Positions 8,535 to 16,835 of a stretch of 64,000 bases of DNA are shown here, in pieces. The stretch lies in assembly GCA_003224085.1 (NCBI GenBank), contig QHYK01000048.1, positions 114,577 to 178,576 of the forward strand. Reading direction: 5' to 3'. Source of the DNA: Acidobacteriota bacterium (GTDB lineage Bacteria > Acidobacteriota > Terriglobia > Acidiferrales > UBA7541). Each line of letters begins with the position of its first letter. Position 1 is the stretch's first letter. The position numbers were made by a program, and so were the translations under genes. A model generated the notes under the pieces. It did no database searches. It saw only the letters and a program-made list of their open reading frames with translations, and was not told where the DNA came from.

Positions 8535-9689
8535 TTAGGTCTTACCGTGCCTCCACAGGCTAATACCGAGCGTCCCTCGGCTAAGATTCTCAAACCCTCG
8601 ACGGAGGGAAATGTTTACGACGGCATTCTCGTCCCGCTGATGTTCGGTATGGCAACTCGAACACGTCCAACGGTCTTGGAGTTTGAGGTCTACCTTCTTT
8701 TGGTGACAAATGCAGCACAACTTTGATGACGGGAAGAACCTAGCTACTTTGACGAGCGTTCTTCCAGGCCACTTGCACTTGTATTCCAACATGCCAACGA
8801 ACTCACCTGTGCCCGCATCCGAGATGGCTCTGGCTAAGCGGCGATTCTTAAGTAGGTTCTTGGTGCCGAGCGTCTCAACCATAATCACTTGGTTTTTGTG
8901 AATCAGTTGAGTGCTCAATTTCTGAAGAAAATCCGTGCGCATGCGTTCTTCGTAACGGACTCCCTGATGCAGGATCAACCAGATTAGCCGACACTGTCGA
9001 TGGGCGATGGCCCCAATGGCTTGATTGTGTCCCAGGCGCGAGACGGAGCGGCGATACACGATCTCGAAGATGCTTCCTTTGGTCCTGGCTGCGGCGCTCG
9101 CCGCCTGATTGAGTAAGCGTCGCATGTGACGGTTACCCTTCGGAGAGCGGTGGCTGTAGTTTATGCCTGCGCTCTCGTCGTCGCCCGGGCAGGCACCGAC
9201 CCATGAGGAGAGACACTTCTCGGAGGGAAAGGTCGCCGCGGTGGGACCGACTTCGGCAATGATCTGTTGCGCCGAGTCCACACCCAGACCGGGCACCTCC
9301 GCCAGTCGCTCGACGGCGTCCTGGTGCTGGCTGAGTAGGCTGGCCATCTCTTTGTCCAATTGGCCAATCTGCTGTCCGAGGAATTGCAACTGCTCCAGCG
9401 CCATCTTCAGAAGCCGCCGGTACACCGGCTTGAGGTCCGTGCACGCGCCGAGTGCATCACACAATTGTTCTGGCGTGGCGCGCAAGTTCCGATCGGCCAA
9501 AGCGGCCAGAGCCGCCGGGTTGGTTTCCCCGTCAGCGAGCGCCTTCAGCATGCGCCGGGCACTAGCACCTAGCAGATCCGAGACGAAGCTGGACAACTTT
9601 TGATAGCTAGAACGAAAATACCCAATTGTTCCCTCTTGACGTGGGACTGCGAAGTGGTATTGTGCGCTCATGTAGGATTCACATTCCAT
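8535..9689 (-). pseudogene. Chimeric transposase remnant: IS110 transposase fused to TnpB C-terminus
   Basis: The 384-codon frame joins two unrelated transposases. Residues about 30-249 match the middle and C-terminal (Transposase_20) parts of an IS110 transposase: PGLGVDSAQQIIAEVGP, FPSEKCLSSWVGACPGDDESAG, then SPKGNRHMRRLLNQAA. The N-terminal DEDD catalytic domain of IS110 is missing; the first 30 residues are read from flanking DNA. From about residue 252 (DFLQKLSTQLIHKNQ) the protein is a TnpB C-terminus with the RuvC glutamate E272, the zinc finger CCICHQKK...CSSCH and the last aspartate D353 in RDENA. The TnpB N-terminus and first catalytic aspartate are absent. Neither half should be catalytically complete, so it is called a pseudogene although uninterrupted. 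Confidence 0.85.
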
Positions 9690-9713
9690 TCACGAAGTCG
9701 TCAGGAGGAACGC

Positions 9714-9971
9714 ATGGCAAGCGCGCAGCGGGCACCTCGGGACGTGCTTCTCCAGGCAGACGCTGAGTATCGGCGTCTGGCTGAGCAGCACCGGCAGTAT
9801 GATCTGGAACTTCAACGCATCTCCAAATCCCCCTACCTGAACGCAGAAGACCTCCTCGAAGAAATCCGATTGAAAAAGAAGAAGCTGCACTGCAAAGATG
9901 AAATGGAGCGGATTGCTGCGCGCATTCTGCGCGAGCAGCGAGATCCAGGCAATACGAGCTTTGCGGCGTAG
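9714..9971 (+). CDS. Small YdcH/DUF465-like coiled-coil protein
   Basis: An 85-residue, charged, helical protein. The ATG at 9714 is preceded by a perfect AGGAGG at 9703-9708, which decides the start. The segment YRRLAEQHRQYDLELQRISKSPYL followed by KKKKLHCKDEMERIAARI has the helix-turn-helix hairpin pattern of DUF465 (YdcH) proteins. Their role is unknown, though they are very widespread. It is divergent from the transposase remnant and 44 bases before psd, perhaps in one transcript with it. Confidence 0.75.
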   Translation: MASAQRAPRDVLLQADAEYRRLAEQHRQYDLELQRISKSPYLNAEDLLEEIRLKKKKLHCKDEMERIAARILREQRDPGNTSFAA

Positions 9972-10015
9972 AAAACTGGCGTAGAATGGCCATGCTTGCC
10001 CGCGGCGGCTGAGCC

Positions 10016-10741
10016 GTGGGCGATGAAGTGGAGGTCTACTCCGTTCGAATGGTCAAAGAAGGCTTTTTCTTTGGGCTGCCGCCGCTGGTGTTAGGCGGCG
10101 GAGCTTTTTTGCTTCACTGGAATGTCACCGCGGCAGTTCTAGCGTTGCTGGCCTTATTTGTTTTTTTCTTCTTTCGTGATCCAGAGCGCGTGATCCCTTC
10201 CGAACCTGGCGCAGTGGTGTCGCCCGCAGACGGGCGCGTTGTGGTTGTTACGGAAGAAGAGAATGCGGGGCGCCCGGGGCAGCGCCTGAGCATTTTCCTG
10301 GCGGTCTGGAACGTGCACGTAAACCGCGCGCCTGTGTCTGGAACCATTACAAAAATGGATTACCGGCCGGGGAAATTTTTTGCGGCAATGCGGGAACGCG
10401 CTTCGTTCGAAAATGAGCAACAGGTGTTTACGCTTTCGAACGAAGCGGGCGAAATGGTCTTCAAACAGATTGCCGGACTCATCGCGAGGCGAGTAGTCTC
10501 TTGGAAAAAGCAAGGCGAGCAGGTCTTGCGAGGAGAACGTATCGGGCTGGTGCGATTCGGATCCCGCGTGGATGTGTGGCTGCCAAAAGGTGCTGAGATT
10601 CTGGCGAAAGTGGGAGAGAATGTCAAAGGCGGGGCCAGCGTGATTGCCAGGTGGCCGGCGCACCGCGCGTTTGAGCAAACGTCCACGAAAAACGCGGCAG
10701 ACGCGGAAGCGAACTTGATTGCAGCCGGAAAGCGATCGTAA
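10016..10741 (+). CDS. psd: Phosphatidylserine decarboxylase, short archaeal/PSD-B-like type
   Basis: Membrane enzyme making phosphatidylethanolamine from phosphatidylserine. An N-terminal pair of hydrophobic segments (about residues 18-50) ends in FFRDPER, a hallmark of the family. It is followed by SPADGRVV and by FLAVWNVHVNRAPVSG. The self-cleavage site that produces the pyruvoyl group is S183 in RFGSRVD. The GTG at 10016 is the furthest start; an ATG at 10049 (MVKEGFFFGLPP) matches many homologues better and may be the true start, with GGAGG some 15 bases upstream. pssA follows after two bases, so the two steps of PE synthesis are co-transcribed. Confidence 0.9.
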   Translation: MGDEVEVYSVRMVKEGFFFGLPPLVLGGGAFLLHWNVTAAVLALLALFVFFFFRDPERVIPSEPGAVVSPADGRVVVVTEEENAGRPGQRLSIFLAVWNVHVNRAPVSGTITKMDYRPGKFFAAMRERASFENEQQVFTLSNEAGEMVFKQIAGLIARRVVSWKKQGEQVLRGERIGLVRFGSRVDVWLPKGAEILAKVGENVKGGASVIARWPAHRAFEQTSTKNAADAEANLIAAGKRS

Positions 10742-10743
10742 CC

Positions 10744-11574
10744 ATGTTCGAAGATCAGCAGGAGATTCCCTTCGAGGAACGGCGCTACCGGAATCAGAAA
10801 TTGCGCCGCAGGGGAATCTTTCTGATTCCCAGCCTCTTCACGGTCGCCAATTTGTTGTGCGGCTATTACGCAGTGGTGGCCTCGTTGCTAGGCGGGCCTG
10901 AACATTTTGATTATTTTGACCGAGCGGCCAAAGCCATCGGCTTTGCGATTTTGTTCGATTCGCTGGATGGCCGTCTCGCCAGGCTACTGAAAGCGAACAC
11001 GGATTTCGGCGTGCAGTTTGATTCTCTCGCGGACGTTGTGAGTTTCGGAATCGCGCCGGCGATATTGGCGTACGCCTGGGGACTGCGCGGCTTGCCCGGA
11101 GAAGGCAGCGTTGCGTTCCAGCAGGTGGGAGAATTTGCCTGGGTCTGCTGTTTGGCGTTCCTGATTTGTTGCGCATGGAGACTCGCGCGGTTTAACGTGC
11201 AGGGCATGGCGCCCGGCGGGTCGAAATATTTTATAGGCATGCCCACACCTGCGGCGGCCGGCATGATCGCCGCGCTTGTGCATGGCTTCAAGCAGCCCTT
11301 GCAGGACTGGCGCTGGTCCGTTGCATGGTTTTTACTGGCGGCTGGACTCGGAGCATTAATGACCAGCACCATCCGCTACTACAGCTTTAAGGACGTTCCC
11401 TTGACCCGAAAGCAGCCGTCGCTTGCCGTCGTGCTGCTTTGTTTGCTCGTGGGAGTTATCTGGCGTTACTCGGAGTATGCGTTGGTCATCATGGCTTCCG
11501 CCTATGCTGTCGTTGGGTTAACGTTGCATTTGGTGCGCTTCTTCCGCCACCGGCTGGTTTCGCGGGCCGCCTGA
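10744..11574 (+). CDS. pssA: CDP-diacylglycerol-serine O-phosphatidyltransferase
   Basis: Integral membrane CDP-alcohol phosphatidyltransferase that makes phosphatidylserine, the substrate of the preceding Psd. The metal- and CDP-binding motif D-G-x2-A-R-x8-G-x3-D-x3-D is intact as SLDGRLARLL...GVQFDSLAD at about residues 74-100. An amphipathic basic N-terminus (RRRGIFLIPSLFTVANLLCGYY) leads into the first of several membrane segments. The length of 276 residues is normal. The gene is tightly linked to psd upstream and 3 bases from the next gene downstream. Confidence 0.92.
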   Translation: MFEDQQEIPFEERRYRNQKLRRRGIFLIPSLFTVANLLCGYYAVVASLLGGPEHFDYFDRAAKAIGFAILFDSLDGRLARLLKANTDFGVQFDSLADVVSFGIAPAILAYAWGLRGLPGEGSVAFQQVGEFAWVCCLAFLICCAWRLARFNVQGMAPGGSKYFIGMPTPAAAGMIAALVHGFKQPLQDWRWSVAWFLLAAGLGALMTSTIRYYSFKDVPLTRKQPSLAVVLLCLLVGVIWRYSEYALVIMASAYAVVGLTLHLVRFFRHRLVSRAA

Positions 11575-11577
11575 TTC

Positions 11578-12585
11578 ATGCCTTCCATGGAACGGGAATC
11601 CCACCGTATTGTGATTGCAGGTGCGTCCTCGCTGCTGGGCGCGGAGTTGAAGTCGCTGCTGGAAGAAAGCAAGTTTGCGGACTGGGATTTTCGATTGCTG
11701 GATGAGGAAGAAGCTGCGGGAACGCTGACCGAGGCGGGTGGGGAAGCCACCGTCATTCAGCCAGTGGAAGAAGGCAGCTTCGAGAAAGCGCGATTTGTAT
11801 TCTTCGCGGGATCCTCGGCGTTTACCACGACAAACTCGAATGCAGCAAAACGGTCGCACGGAAAAATCGTAGACCTTTCCGGCGCCCTTGCCTGTGAAGG
11901 TGGGGCGGTGGTCTGGTTCCCCAAGCTTGATGAACTGCGCGGGTCCGCATTTTCTCTAACCGCGACCGCGTTCGCAATTCCTTCTGCGCCGGGGACGGCG
12001 GCGACCGGGTTGACGCTGGCCCTTTCCCGATGCGGCGCAAAACGAATCGCATTTCAGTGGTTCCAGCCGGTGTCCGAGGCGGGCCGCGCTGGAATCGAAG
12101 AGCTAGAAAGCCAAACTGGCCAGTTGCTGTCGTTTCAAAGCGTTGGCCAGCCGGTGTTTGACGCGCAGGTTGCGTTCAACATGCTGGACGCCTACGGCGC
12201 GGAGAGTGTTCACAAACTGGACGCAGCGTGTGAGCGGGTTCGCGCAGAAGTGAAAGCATGTTTGGGCAAATCGGCTGTCGTGCCCTCGATTCAAGTGGTC
12301 CACGCACCCGTTTTTTATGGAACTATGTTTTCCGCGTGCGCAGAACTGGATCCGAGCGCGGACGCGGGGAAAATTGCCAAGGCTTGCGCTGACGCGGGAC
12401 TTGTGTTGACGGCGAGCGGCGAGGCGGGACCGAGCAACGTGAGTGCGGCAGGGGAGAAAGCGATTCAACTGGCACAGCCGAAAGCCGATCCAGTACATCC
12501 CGGAATATGGTGGTTTTGGGGAGCAGCGGATAACATCCGTTTGCCGCCGGCAAACGCGGTGAGATTGGCGGAGAAGCTGGCATGA
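11578..12585 (+). CDS. Aspartate-semialdehyde dehydrogenase-like protein without catalytic Cys/His
   Basis: A 335-residue protein with an ASADH-type fold: an N-terminal Rossmann motif (RIVIAGASSLLGAELKSLL, residues 9-27), VDLSGALACE in place of VDLSSAFR, and SEAGRAGIEEL-x-SQT matching the usual S-G-A-G-x2-G-x2-E-L. The catalytic cysteine region N-P-x-C reads IPSA (A137), and the G-H-S motif with the active-site histidine reads YGTMF (T249). The dehydrogenase reaction therefore looks impossible by the known mechanism. It may be a non-catalytic paralogue of the Usg-1 kind. It is the third gene of the psd-pssA run and overlaps lptE by ATGA. Confidence 0.75.
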   Translation: MPSMERESHRIVIAGASSLLGAELKSLLEESKFADWDFRLLDEEEAAGTLTEAGGEATVIQPVEEGSFEKARFVFFAGSSAFTTTNSNAAKRSHGKIVDLSGALACEGGAVVWFPKLDELRGSAFSLTATAFAIPSAPGTAATGLTLALSRCGAKRIAFQWFQPVSEAGRAGIEELESQTGQLLSFQSVGQPVFDAQVAFNMLDAYGAESVHKLDAACERVRAEVKACLGKSAVVPSIQVVHAPVFYGTMFSACAELDPSADAGKIAKACADAGLVLTASGEAGPSNVSAAGEKAIQLAQPKADPVHPGIWWFWGAADNIRLPPANAVRLAEKLA

Positions 12586-13244
12586 AGAGAAGTGGCGAGT
12601 GGCGAGTGGCGAGTGGCGGGACCAGCCGCAAGAACTGTCTGCATGTTAACCGTAAGCTGAACAGCTGGAATGCCCCGCCTTCTCTTCGTACCGGCAACTT
12701 AAAACCTAGAACGGACAACTCGCGGCGGATAGGGGAGCGCGCAATTCTCTTGGTAATGACCGCGGTGCTCGGAGGTTGCGGGTATCACGTTGCAGGCCGA
12801 GGCGAGGCGCTGCCGAAGAGCATTCACGTGATTGCGGTGCCGGCGCTGGAGAACAAGACCACCAGCTACCGCATCGAGCAGAGACTGGCTGCGGCGATGG
12901 TGCATGAGTTTTTGGCTAAGACAACGTATCGCGTGGTTTCCGATCCTGCGAACGGCGATGCGGTGTTGCGCGGGAAAGTGCTCAGCCTGGAGGCGGTGCC
13001 GCTGCTGTTCGACACCCTCACGGGCAGGGCGACGACGATGCTGGTGACGGTAAAGTGTGAGGTCACGTTCGAAGAGCGCGAGACAGGAAGGGTTCTATAT
13101 CACACGGACAATTTTTTGTTTCGCAACCAATATGAGATTTCGACCGACGTGAAGAGTTTTTTCGAAGAGCAGGATCCGGCGCTCGATCGCCTGGCGCAGG
13201 ATTTTGCGGCCCGACTGGTCGCGGCGGTGACAGAAAACTATTAG
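12582..13244 (+). CDS. lptE: LPS-assembly lipoprotein LptE-like
   Basis: The lipobox VLGGC (C66 from this start) followed by GYHVAGRG, and the pattern IAVPALENKTTSYRIEQRLAAAMVHEF, are typical of LptE. LptE plugs the LptD pore for LPS export at the outer membrane. The ATG at 12582 overlaps the previous stop. It puts about 50 extra residues, partly encoded by a heptamer repeat (12592-12619), ahead of the short signal sequence (AILLVMTAVLGG). No ATG or GTG lies closer except the internal ATG at 12756, which leaves too short a signal. The region looks like repeat DNA that entered the start of the gene, so the true start is uncertain. holA follows. Confidence 0.8.
   Translation: MKRSGEWRVASGGTSRKNCLHVNRKLNSWNAPPSLRTGNLKPRTDNSRRIGERAILLVMTAVLGGCGYHVAGRGEALPKSIHVIAVPALENKTTSYRIEQRLAAAMVHEFLAKTTYRVVSDPANGDAVLRGKVLSLEAVPLLFDTLTGRATTMLVTVKCEVTFEERETGRVLYHTDNFLFRNQYEISTDVKSFFEEQDPALDRLAQDFAARLVAAVTENY
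12592..12619. repeat. Heptamer tandem repeat at the start of lptE
   Basis: Four consecutive copies of GTGGCGA (the last ending GG). Seven is not a multiple of three, so gain or loss of one copy would shift the frame of anything translated through it. Confidence 0.85.
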
Positions 13245-13383
13245 GCAGAATCAGCAACTTATGGCTAGAAAGTAACGGCCAGCCGCCGCTATGCACTTTG
13301 CGGCGCAAAGCTTAGAGTAATACTTTAATCGACTATTCAAACTCTTTGATTCGTTTTGACTTAGAGCGAGAGGGAAAGGTGAA

Positions 13384-14439
13384 ATGGCGCGAATCGCGGC
13401 CAAGGAGTTGCTTGCACGCCTGGAGAAGGGGAAACCCATCCCTGTAATCCTGCTTCTCGGGAACGAACCCTATCTGCGCGACAGTTGCCGGACGCTTTTG
13501 ATCGAAAGATACGTGCCTGAAGCGGCGCGGCCGTGGGCGGTGTCGCGGTATTCGGCGGACCGCGGAGAGACGCGAGCGGCGCTCGAGCAGGCGCAGACCA
13601 TGGCGATGCTTTCGCTGGTGCAAGTGGTTTTTCTCGAAGACGCGGAAGCCATCGAGAGCCTTGGAGAGAAAAACCGAGACGAAACTGTGAACATGGTGAC
13701 GGAGTACCTGAAAGATCCCGCGCCGTTTACCGTGCTGGTGATCGAAGCAAAGCAATTGGATCAGCGGATGAAATGGGGGAAGCTGCTGGCGGAGAAGTCA
13801 CTGGTCGTGGAGTGCGGAGTCGGAGAAAACTTGAACGAGCGGCAGGCTGCTGCGGTAGCGATGGCCCGGGCGATGGCCAAAGAGCAAGGCGTTGAATTCG
13901 AACGAGGGGCTGCTGAGGATTTGGCGGAATTCGTCGCCGCCGATCTGATGCGTCTGAAAACGGAGATCGACAAGCTTGCGACATTTGCCGCAGGGAGAAA
14001 ACGGATTCGCCGGGAAGACGTGAGCGCGCTGGTGGTTTCCGACAAGACGACTACGGTTTGGGAATTGGCCGACATGCTGGCGTCGCGGCAAGGGAACACA
14101 GCGCTGGAGTTTCTGGACCGCTTGCTGCGCGAGGGCGAAGAGCCATTGCAAATGCTCGGCGCAATGACCTGGATCTACCGCAAGCTGATTGAAGCAAGCG
14201 AAGTGCGAGGCGTTTCGAACGGCTGGCAAGCCGCTCGTGTGCTGGGGATGCGGCCGGAGCAAGCGGAGTTGGCGCTGCAGAGTGCGCGAAAAATCCCCAA
14301 GCATCGCTTGCTCGCGGGCTTAGGCGCGTTGCAGCGCGCAGACGATCGTCTGAAGGGCGGCGGGGAAAATGCCCGCGCGGTGATGGAGTTTTTGGTGACC
14401 GAGCTGACCTGCGTCGAAGCGAAAGCTGCACGGGGATAA
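13384..14439 (+). CDS. holA: DNA polymerase III subunit delta
   Basis: The 351-residue delta subunit of the clamp loader, which opens the beta clamp. The N-terminus PVILLLGNEPYLRDSCRTLL is the usual HolA motif, and the middle has EVRGVSNGWQAARVLGM and KIPKHRLLAGLGALQRADDRLKGGG, the C-terminal collar-domain signature. AAAGGTGAA just before the ATG serves as the ribosome binding site. lptE-holA adjacency, and rpsT close by (here 3 kb away on the other strand), is a common bacterial arrangement. Confidence 0.92.
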   Translation: MARIAAKELLARLEKGKPIPVILLLGNEPYLRDSCRTLLIERYVPEAARPWAVSRYSADRGETRAALEQAQTMAMLSLVQVVFLEDAEAIESLGEKNRDETVNMVTEYLKDPAPFTVLVIEAKQLDQRMKWGKLLAEKSLVVECGVGENLNERQAAAVAMARAMAKEQGVEFERGAAEDLAEFVAADLMRLKTEIDKLATFAAGRKRIRREDVSALVVSDKTTTVWELADMLASRQGNTALEFLDRLLREGEEPLQMLGAMTWIYRKLIEASEVRGVSNGWQAARVLGMRPEQAELALQSARKIPKHRLLAGLGALQRADDRLKGGGENARAVMEFLVTELTCVEAKAARG

Positions 14440-14663
14440 GAGAATCCAAAACAGGAATCAACGCAGAGCCCTCCGGGGACATAGAGTTCACCGAGACCGC
14501 ATTGCGAAATTAAAGGGGGGACGGCCCAAGCGCCGCCGCCATTTTCTGGCCGAGCATGTCCGCTAGCTTGGAGGTGCAAGTCCTCTTCACAACCTGATAG
14601 AGGCGGTGTGGCAGGGGAGAGTGGGCGACCACTCCCCCTATGCCGATTGAATCCGCAACGAAC
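14440..14663 (+). other. Intergenic region with strong hairpin, possible structured-RNA or intron remnant
   Basis: No gene is seen between holA and the convergent phosphoesterase gene. The segment holds a strong hairpin with arms GGGGAGAGTGG and CCACTCCCCC around 14614-14639, without a T tract. A shorter stem, GGAGGTGCAAGTCCTC, lies near 14570. The second motif resembles a piece of group II intron domain I, which is only a guess. Confidence 0.3.
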
Positions 14664-16694
14664 CTACTGCGAGTTGCCGTCCTGACTGCCTTGATCAGGG
14701 AAATTGAACAGGTCAAACAGGTCGCCCAAGGCCGGGCTGTTCAACGGCACGTAGGGGTTGTCGGCTTCCACGACGGGGTTCGGGAAATTATCCCGGCTGC
14801 GCGCGGTCAACGGCTTGAGACCCCAGTTCCGTTCGATGAACTTGAGAATGGAGACGTGGTCGGTGTATGTGTGGCTGATGTGGCCGCCGCGGCTGAACGG
14901 GGACACGGCGATGAGCGGAATCCGGGGGCCGTCGCCGAAGAAGTCGAGCGGCTGCATATAACCGGAGTCGTAGTAGCCTCCGCCCTCGTCCATGGTGACG
15001 AACAAGACTGTGGACGCAAAGAGTTCCTGGTTTGCGGTGAGATGGTCCACGACCTTCTTGACCATGCCTTCAAACAGGTCTTCTTTCGAAGAAGCCGGGT
15101 GGCCGTCCAGCAAGCCGTCGGGCTTGAGGAAAGAGACTGCAGGCAAAGTGCCATTGTCGACGGCCGCGAAGAAATCGGTCGCGTCCTTGATGTGCGCGGC
15201 GCGTTGCGCCGGGTCGCCCATAATGGCGCTCGAATAGGATTCAAAATTGCAGATGTTGCAGTAAGCCGCTCCGATTTGCACAGTGGGATCGGTGCTGGTC
15301 GGATGGTGTTGCAAAGCCACTGCCGCGTTGTAAGCGGCGCCGTAGTAGGCCCAGGAGATACCCTTTTCGTTCAGGGCTTCGCCGATGGTGCGCACATTGG
15401 AGGGCGGGAGAGAGCCGCCCTTTGCGATCCCGTGCGTATCGATGGTTCCGTCGGGGAGGAAACCGGGCGCGTCATTGTTGATCATGTAGAAGTGGCCGGG
15501 CTGGCAGTTTGAACTGGGATGGTAAGGAAGACTTGCCAGGTAGCTGGTGATCGCCCGAGTTTCGGGCAGACGGTTATTCCCACACTCGGTGAAATTTCCA
15601 TCGAAGAAGAGGTCGACGGTGTAGACATTGTCGGTGCCGGGCAGTGGATTGGGATTGGCGATGTGCGACGGAGGAGTGGTCGCATGGCCCTGGCCGTCGC
15701 TCCAGAAAACGGCGTCGCCGCTGCCGAGCATGACGTGGTTGGCGGCCGTACCGCCCATGAACGACTGATGGAAGTTGTCGCTCATCGAATATTGGTCGGC
15801 CAAGCTCTTTAGGACCGGGACGTCGCCCTTTTGCATGTTGTAGAAGCCCATCGAATTTCCGCCGCCGTTGTCGTCGATGGCCGGAGGTGTGTCAAAAGGA
15901 TCGATCTGGTCGGTGTAGTTTGTAATCACGAAAGGATAGAGATCGTTCAGGCAGCCCGAGGGGTTTTTTCGGGTGACGTTCTTGATGCTGCAATCGGATT
16001 GTTGCCACATTTCGAACAGCCTGTGCGTAGTGTCTCCGGTGTAGGAATCGTAGGGAAGATCGGGGCCCTCCAGCGGGAACGGACCGTCGGGCAAGTTGTT
16101 GTAATTCGCGACCCGGGTATCGAAATCAGGGAAGGGCGTGAGCACGAACGTGTTGTTCTGCCCCGAAGCACCGGTGGTCAGCAGGCCAAGATCAGCGGTT
16201 CCCAGAGAAGGCTCGATGGCTGCCAAAAAAGAGGTTGGGGTAGACGGGGAAAAAGGAGGCGGCTCTGTGGCAAAACCGATGATGGAGGCGTCCGGACTGG
16301 GCGAAAAATTCAGGGTTGGCGGCGGCAGGGTTTGGTAGGGAGCCTTCTCTTCCGGCTTCAAGCTGATGAAATACTCTGTGCGGAAGGGGGCGACCGCTTG
16401 AAATTGCGCCGCTTTCGAGAAATGTATGCCGGGAGCCCCATCGGCGTTGATGATGCCCTCCGACAAGAGGTTTTTCACCGCGTCCCCGCCCTTCGGTACG
16501 TAGGTGGCGAAAAGATTGTCGAAGCTGCGATTTTCACCAATCAAGACGATGACGTGTTTGATGGGAGCGCGCGTATTCGGTTGGGCCTGGACCGGACTGG
16601 CAAGCGGGCCGCCCAGGCTCAGCTGCAACACGGTCACAGCCGCGAGGCTAGACCGCAGGCCGTGCACTGATTTGACCAATTGCTTCAAAGACAT
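14664..16694 (-). CDS. Secreted phosphoesterase (phospholipase C / acid phosphatase AcpA superfamily)
   Basis: A 676-residue protein of the PF04185 phosphoesterase family. A perfect AGGAGG (CCTCCT at 16699-16704 on the plus strand) lies 4 bases before the ATG at 16694 and fixes the start at MSLKQLVKS. A signal peptide follows, ending around SPVQAQ. The metal-site motif KHVIVLIGENRSFDNLF is at about residues 45-61, and TMDEGGGYYD, RIPLIAVSPFSRGGHISHTYTDHVSILKFIE near the C-terminus complete the active site. These proteins hydrolyse phosphate esters such as phospholipids in the periplasm or outside. The gene stands alone. Confidence 0.88.
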   Translation of the reverse strand: MSLKQLVKSVHGLRSSLAAVTVLQLSLGGPLASPVQAQPNTRAPIKHVIVLIGENRSFDNLFATYVPKGGDAVKNLLSEGIINADGAPGIHFSKAAQFQAVAPFRTEYFISLKPEEKAPYQTLPPPTLNFSPSPDASIIGFATEPPPFSPSTPTSFLAAIEPSLGTADLGLLTTGASGQNNTFVLTPFPDFDTRVANYNNLPDGPFPLEGPDLPYDSYTGDTTHRLFEMWQQSDCSIKNVTRKNPSGCLNDLYPFVITNYTDQIDPFDTPPAIDDNGGGNSMGFYNMQKGDVPVLKSLADQYSMSDNFHQSFMGGTAANHVMLGSGDAVFWSDGQGHATTPPSHIANPNPLPGTDNVYTVDLFFDGNFTECGNNRLPETRAITSYLASLPYHPSSNCQPGHFYMINNDAPGFLPDGTIDTHGIAKGGSLPPSNVRTIGEALNEKGISWAYYGAAYNAAVALQHHPTSTDPTVQIGAAYCNICNFESYSSAIMGDPAQRAAHIKDATDFFAAVDNGTLPAVSFLKPDGLLDGHPASSKEDLFEGMVKKVVDHLTANQELFASTVLFVTMDEGGGYYDSGYMQPLDFFGDGPRIPLIAVSPFSRGGHISHTYTDHVSILKFIERNWGLKPLTARSRDNFPNPVVEADNPYVPLNSPALGDLFDLFNFPDQGSQDGNSQ

Positions 16695-16835
16695 GCAACC
16701 TCCTCTCAAAGAATGAATTCAGGACTCTCTTTGGGCGGAGCGACATTGAACCTCTTTCATTACTGGGAGATTGCTGGGATATGAATAGCGCATGATGGAG
16801 GGTGTCACGAGCCAGGCGCTGCGAAAATTATTGCC

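Noticed and set aside
14640..16670. Two long plus-strand open frames (14640-15512 and 15831-16670) opposite the phosphoesterase gene
   Set aside because: Antisense shadows of a gene with clear family motifs and a perfect ribosome binding site.
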